Origin: Thiolapillus brandeum
Lineage (GTDB): Bacteria > Pseudomonadota > Gammaproteobacteria > Chromatiales > Chromatiaceae
Assembly: GCA_011051425.1 (NCBI GenBank)
Contig: DRLF01000218.1
Location: 1-8,739, forward strand
Length of the DNA: 8,739 nucleotides
Reading direction: 5' to 3'
In this document: positions 6,075 through 8,739 of the stretch, one piece after another
Layout of the letters: every line of letters starts with the position of its first letter
How positions within the stretch are numbered: position 1 is the first letter of the stretch
Made by a program: the position numbers and the translations under genes
The notes under the pieces: model-generated
What the model was told of the DNA's origin: nothing
Databases searched by the model: none
The model's input: only the letters and a program-made list of their open reading frames with translations

Positions 6075-6093
6075 ATCCAGGGTGTGTGGATTC
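6073..6093 (+). promoter_or_regulatory. Stem-loop in the 5' leader of the kinase-histone fusion gene
   Basis: GAATCC (6073-6078) pairs perfectly with GGATTC (6088-6093) around a 9-nt loop, extendable by one T-G wobble. It ends 27 nt before the main start codon and its base overlaps the stop of the short leader ORF. There is no T-tract, so it is not a terminator. It may influence translation of the downstream gene. Confidence 0.35.
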
Positions 6094-6105
6094 GCGTTAA
6101 ACAGC

Positions 6106-6110
6106 AAGGA
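6106..6110 (+). promoter_or_regulatory. Ribosome-binding site deciding the start of the kinase-histone fusion gene
   Basis: AAGGA lies 10 nt before the ATG at 6121. This favours that start over an in-frame ATG at 6082, which would add 13 residues before the canonical adenylate kinase start 'MRIILLGPPG' and has no clear site of its own. Confidence 0.6.
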
Positions 6111-6120
6111 CAAACGAGGC

Positions 6121-7449
6121 ATGAGGATTATCTTACTGGGGCCGCCAGGATCAGGAAAATCGGTTATCTCCCGGAAAATTGCAGAGAAGTATGGGTTTCC
6201 TGTCGTTAGCGTCGAAGAAGTGGCCGAGGAACTGTCTGCCATGGCGCAACAGGATGACGAACTGGGGCGGCTGGCCAAGGAATCCATCGGTTCAGGTCGG
6301 GTATCAGATGATGTATGCAATACCGTACTGAAACGCGTGCTTGGCAAGGAAGAGCTGGGACTCGGATTTGTACTGGTCGGTTATCCAAAGGATGCCGCCC
6401 AGGCGGAATTCATCGAAACGGCCATGAACCAGATGAGGCGCCCGCTGGATCTGGTGATGATGATCGACATCGACCGGGATGAACTCATGGAGCGCCGCGT
6501 GGGGCGTATCGATTGTGATGCCTGTGGCACGCACTACAATCTTTATGTGAACCCGCCCATGGTCGAAGGAATCTGTGATCTCTGTGGTTCGCGCGTCAGC
6601 CGCCGTCCCCGGGGGTATGAAGAAAATATCGCCAATCAGCTGCGTGAATACGATGTGGCGGTACAGCCTGTGCTCGATTATTTCAGGCAGCTGAACAAAT
6701 TGCGGCTCGTGGATGCCAACGGCACCGAAGATCAGTTGTGGGAAAGTGTGCAGACTGTGATCGACAGCACCGAGCCCGCACCCGTGCTGGAGGCGCCGGA
6801 AGAGAAGGCCGAGAAAAAGGAAGCGGCTGCCAGGCCTGCATCCCAGAAAACGGCTGGCACCAAACGGGCCGTCACCAAAAAAGCGGTTGCCAGGAAAGCC
6901 CAGGAAAAATCCCAGGCCAGCAAAAAGACCACCACAAAGAAGAAGCCTGCTGCAAAAAAGAAAGCGGCGCCAAAGGCAGCAGAGAAGTCTTCCGCGAAAG
7001 CAAAAGCCGCGCAGGCTCCTAAGAAAGCCGCCAAGAAGAAGGTCGAAAAGAAGGCTGCCGTGAAAAAGGCTGCCAGCAAGAAGAAAGTGGCCAAGAAAGT
7101 CGTCAAGAAAGCAGCGAAGAAAGTGACCAAGAAGGCAATCACGAAAAAAGCACCGGTCAGTAAAAAAGTGGCCAGCAAGAAGAAAGTGGCCAAGAAAGCC
7201 GTAAAGAAGAAGGTAGTAAAGAAGGCTGCTGTAAAGAAGGTCGCGAGCAAGAAGAAGGTGGTAAAGAAAACCGCCAAGAAGGTGGCAAAGAAAGTCACCA
7301 GGAAAGTGCCGGCAACGAAAAAAAAGCCTTCAGGCAGGAAGCCGGTGGCCAAGGCCAGCAAGAAAAAGACGGTAAAGAAAGCCCCCCAGAAGAAAAAGGT
7401 CGCCAAGAAAAAAGTGACCAAGAAAAAGGCCGCGAGAAAAAAGCGCTAG
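6121..7449 (+). CDS. Degenerate adenylate kinase-like protein with histone H1-like lysine-rich tail
   Basis: Of 442 residues, 1-215 align without difficulty to adenylate kinase: P-loop 'GPPGSGKS' (7-14), 'DELGRLAKESIGSGRVSDD' in the NMP-binding region, 'GFVLVGYPK' (82-90) and a zinc-type LID with Cys132, Cys135, Cys152 and Cys155 around 'NPPMVEG' (144-150). Many functional residues differ from E. coli Adk: Thr31, Arg36, Asp84, Arg88, Asp158, Asp159 and Arg167 are replaced by Val31, Glu36, Val86, Lys90, Arg164, Gly165 and Gln173, whereas Lys13, Arg123 and Arg156 equivalents remain. AMP phosphorylation is therefore doubtful; ATP binding may persist. Residues about 221-442 hold 88 lysines, mixed with Ala and Val, in KKVAKK/ASKKK-type repeats, like the H1 C-terminal domain or bacterial AlgP and HctB, and should bind DNA, RNA or polyphosphate. 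It is transcribed alone, divergently from the pfp unit. A canonical adk presumably lies elsewhere. Confidence 0.9.
   Translation: MRIILLGPPGSGKSVISRKIAEKYGFPVVSVEEVAEELSAMAQQDDELGRLAKESIGSGRVSDDVCNTVLKRVLGKEELGLGFVLVGYPKDAAQAEFIETAMNQMRRPLDLVMMIDIDRDELMERRVGRIDCDACGTHYNLYVNPPMVEGICDLCGSRVSRRPRGYEENIANQLREYDVAVQPVLDYFRQLNKLRLVDANGTEDQLWESVQTVIDSTEPAPVLEAPEEKAEKKEAAARPASQKTAGTKRAVTKKAVARKAQEKSQASKKTTTKKKPAAKKKAAPKAAEKSSAKAKAAQAPKKAAKKKVEKKAAVKKAASKKKVAKKVVKKAAKKVTKKAITKKAPVSKKVASKKKVAKKAVKKKVVKKAAVKKVASKKKVVKKTAKKVAKKVTRKVPATKKKPSGRKPVAKASKKKTVKKAPQKKKVAKKKVTKKKAARKKR
7072..7198 (+). repeat. Internal direct repeats in the lysine-rich tail coding region
   Basis: A 28-bp sequence at 7072-7099 recurs exactly at 7171-7198, 99 bp (33 codons) later, encoding Ala-Ser-Lys-Lys-Lys-Val-Ala-Lys-Lys both times. 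A diverged third copy lies near 7243-7269. The exact identity at synonymous positions suggests recent duplication or slippage within the tail. Confidence 0.75.
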
Positions 7450-7634
7450 GCGCTGTGGTGCAGAAGATCAGGAGCTGGTGGCGCACAAAAAAGGGTTGAG
7501 AACGAGTCTCTTTCATGACCTGTCCTTTTGATTGGCGCTGTGTATGGGGCCAACCGCAGCACACACCCCACGTTCGCTAGGGTTGGGCAGGTCAAAACAT
7601 CATGGCTGGGGGAACTGGTAGCGCTTTTCGCTGT
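7450..7634. other. Convergent intergenic region with a long-range inverted repeat
   Basis: This 185-bp gap separates two convergent genes. TGACCTGTCC (7516-7525) can pair with GGGCAGGTCA (7585-7594) with one T-G wobble. Inside, CCAACC (7550-7555) faces GGTTGG (7581-7586), which partly competes with the outer stem. A weak AGCG-CTTTT-CGCT hairpin followed by GTTT lies around 7620-7636. I see no strong intrinsic terminator for either gene and no tRNA or coding sequence here. Confidence 0.35.
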
Positions 7635-8739
7635 TTAGTGCAGGCGGTAGATGATGACGCCCTGCCGCCCTTCCACGATTTTTTCTATGGGTTTCCTCTG
7701 CTGATTGAATAGCAACTGTTGCAGTTTACTGTTGGCCTTGCCGTCCCGTGTGCGCACAAATGCATAGTCATAGGCTTGCAGCCTGGTCTTGCCGGCGATG
7801 AAGCGCCGAAACTCATAGTGTTTGTCGTTGTCCCTGTTGCTGTAATAACCCACCCGCTCTGCATGATAGTCGGTGAGCACCCGTGCCTGATCCGGCAGGT
7901 TTTCTCTGGCCCATTTTGCGGCATCGAGAATATAGACCTTGGGCCTGGCGGAGCCGATGAAGCTGTCTGCAAACAGCAGGGCGATGCAGATCATTACCAC
8001 CCCCATGCATGCTTTCAGTGCAGGCTGAGCCTGTAGCCTTTCCTGCAGTTCGTTCAGGCTGAAAACCACGATGACCAGCAGCATCAGCGCCAGGCTCATG
8101 GTGTAGCGAGACACCATGACAAAGTGTTGTGCACCGTGCAGGAAAAGGATCACCAGGCTGACAGCTGCGTAGAAACCGATCGCCTTGCGCGCCCGAGCCG
8201 GCAGTGAGGTTGCGGGGAACCAGCGGCGCAGGAGCAGGATGGTGAAATACAGCCAGGAAAGGCTGCTGATCAGATCCTTGATGATACCCCAGGCGACACC
8301 CAGATAGAGGGTGGTTTCCGCCGCAGACTGGGACAGCTGGGGCAATACAGCCTGCCGCAGCAGGCGCGCCTTTCCGGGAATGATCTCAGTAAAAATACCC
8401 GGCAGCGTACCGGCTTTCGAGAGGCTTTCTGCCAGCCGGTTCTGAAAGCCGGGATAAATTTGCATGGCAAGCAGAAAAACCAGTGCGATGACCAGAAAGG
8501 GTAGCAGGCTCAGGGCTGTGTCCCGGATGCGCTGCTTCCAGGGCTGTGCGTTGTTCAGCAGCAGACCGACAGGCATGAGCGCAAGGAAAACCGTGCCCTC
8601 CACCCGAAACAGGGTGGCCATGATCATGGCCAGGTTCCACAGCAGCAGGGTCCGCCAGGAAAAATGTTCGAACAGCCTCAGGTAGAAGATCATGGCAACC
8701 AGGGTGAAGGCCCAGTAGCCGTGGTCGCGGATGATCTCC
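7635..8739 (-). CDS. Multi-pass membrane protein, probable family 39-type glycosyltransferase (N-terminus beyond the right edge)
   Basis: The frame is open from the right edge to the TAA at 7637-7635, giving 367 visible residues. The in-frame ATG at 8693 is probably internal, because the 15 codons before it ('EIIRDHGYWAFTLVA') continue the same membrane-protein pattern. About seven or eight hydrophobic segments are visible, roughly at residues 8-24, 31-45, 47-61, 76-94, 142-168, 184-202, 212-229 and 243-260, followed by a soluble C-terminal part of about 105 residues containing 'AAKWARENLPDQARVLTDY'. This architecture fits ArnT/PMT-type transferases that use polyprenyl-linked sugars at the periplasmic face, with catalytic residues in the missing N-terminal part. 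The function is inferred from layout and general resemblance; another polytopic membrane protein is possible. It converges on the kinase-histone fusion gene, and no partner gene is in view. Confidence 0.7.
   Translation of the reverse strand, partial: EIIRDHGYWAFTLVAMIFYLRLFEHFSWRTLLLWNLAMIMATLFRVEGTVFLALMPVGLLLNNAQPWKQRIRDTALSLLPFLVIALVFLLAMQIYPGFQNRLAESLSKAGTLPGIFTEIIPGKARLLRQAVLPQLSQSAAETTLYLGVAWGIIKDLISSLSWLYFTILLLRRWFPATSLPARARKAIGFYAAVSLVILFLHGAQHFVMVSRYTMSLALMLLVIVVFSLNELQERLQAQPALKACMGVVMICIALLFADSFIGSARPKVYILDAAKWARENLPDQARVLTDYHAERVGYYSNRDNDKHYEFRRFIAGKTRLQAYDYAFVRTRDGKANSKLQQLLFNQQRKPIEKIVEGRQGVIIYRLH

Noticed and set aside
7072..7269. Regular repeats considered as a CRISPR array or minisatellite.
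   Set aside because: The repeats are in-frame, codon-periodic and encode the lysine-rich tail; there are no unique spacers of constant length.
6732..7421. A 229-codon minus-strand frame opposite the lysine-rich tail, full of Phe, Leu and Ala, looking like a membrane protein.
   Set aside because: It is the mirror of AAG/AAA-rich sense codons, which read as TTT/CTT on the other strand. It has no credible start context and the sense frame continues a well-supported gene.
7530..7600. A tRNA-like or small structured RNA gene suggested by a GTTCG and flanking complementary bases.
   Set aside because: No acceptor stem, anticodon arm or T-arm geometry could be assembled; only the inverted repeat is retained as an observation.

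Overview
The window looks like a chromosomal segment of a gammaproteobacterium, possibly one related to the purple or colourless sulfur bacteria or methanotrophs. The reasons are the protein flavour of the housekeeping genes (EngB, MoaC and a family I pyrophosphatase whose key residues sit at or one position from the E. coli numbering), a pyrophosphate-type phosphofructokinase and the tight gene packing. The lineage is an inference from the proteins, not a measured placement. No tRNA, rRNA, insertion sequence, prophage or CRISPR array is visible.

Layout. From 1 to 5871 every gene is on the minus strand, in two consecutive transcription units read right to left. Unit A (5871 to 3329) is an uncharacterised 114-residue protein, a PPi-dependent phosphofructokinase (pfp), an uncharacterised 66-residue protein and a typical 2-Cys peroxiredoxin, closed by a strong intrinsic terminator at 3281-3308. 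Unit B (3225 to beyond position 1) is inorganic pyrophosphatase (ppa), a small metallophosphoesterase, moaC, engB and the start of a membrane sensor protein with a periplasmic solute-binding domain that should be a histidine kinase. The last three junctions of unit B are overlapping or almost touching, so those genes are very likely translationally coupled.

From 5872 to 6120 there is a divergent intergenic region with small repeats, a possible leader peptide and a stem-loop. It leads into a plus-strand gene (6121-7449) encoding an adenylate kinase-like domain fused to a roughly 220-residue tail that is about 40% lysine and resembles the C-terminal domain of histone H1. The kinase-like domain keeps the P-loop and a four-cysteine zinc-type LID but has lost most of the residues that bind AMP and catalyse transfer. 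This is the most unusual gene in the window. A convergent intergenic region (7450-7634) separates it from a minus-strand, multi-pass membrane protein resembling a family 39-type glycosyltransferase, whose N-terminus lies beyond the right edge.

How it fits together. Pyrophosphate is a shared theme. Pfp uses PPi as phosphate donor, Ppa hydrolyses it, and the MoaC reaction releases it. The neighbouring nucleotide-kinase-like protein with a DNA-binding-type tail, transcribed divergently from unit A, could be linked to energy or nucleotide status, but this is a hypothesis. The other genes are ordinary housekeeping (ribosome assembly, peroxide defence, molybdenum cofactor synthesis) plus one sensor.
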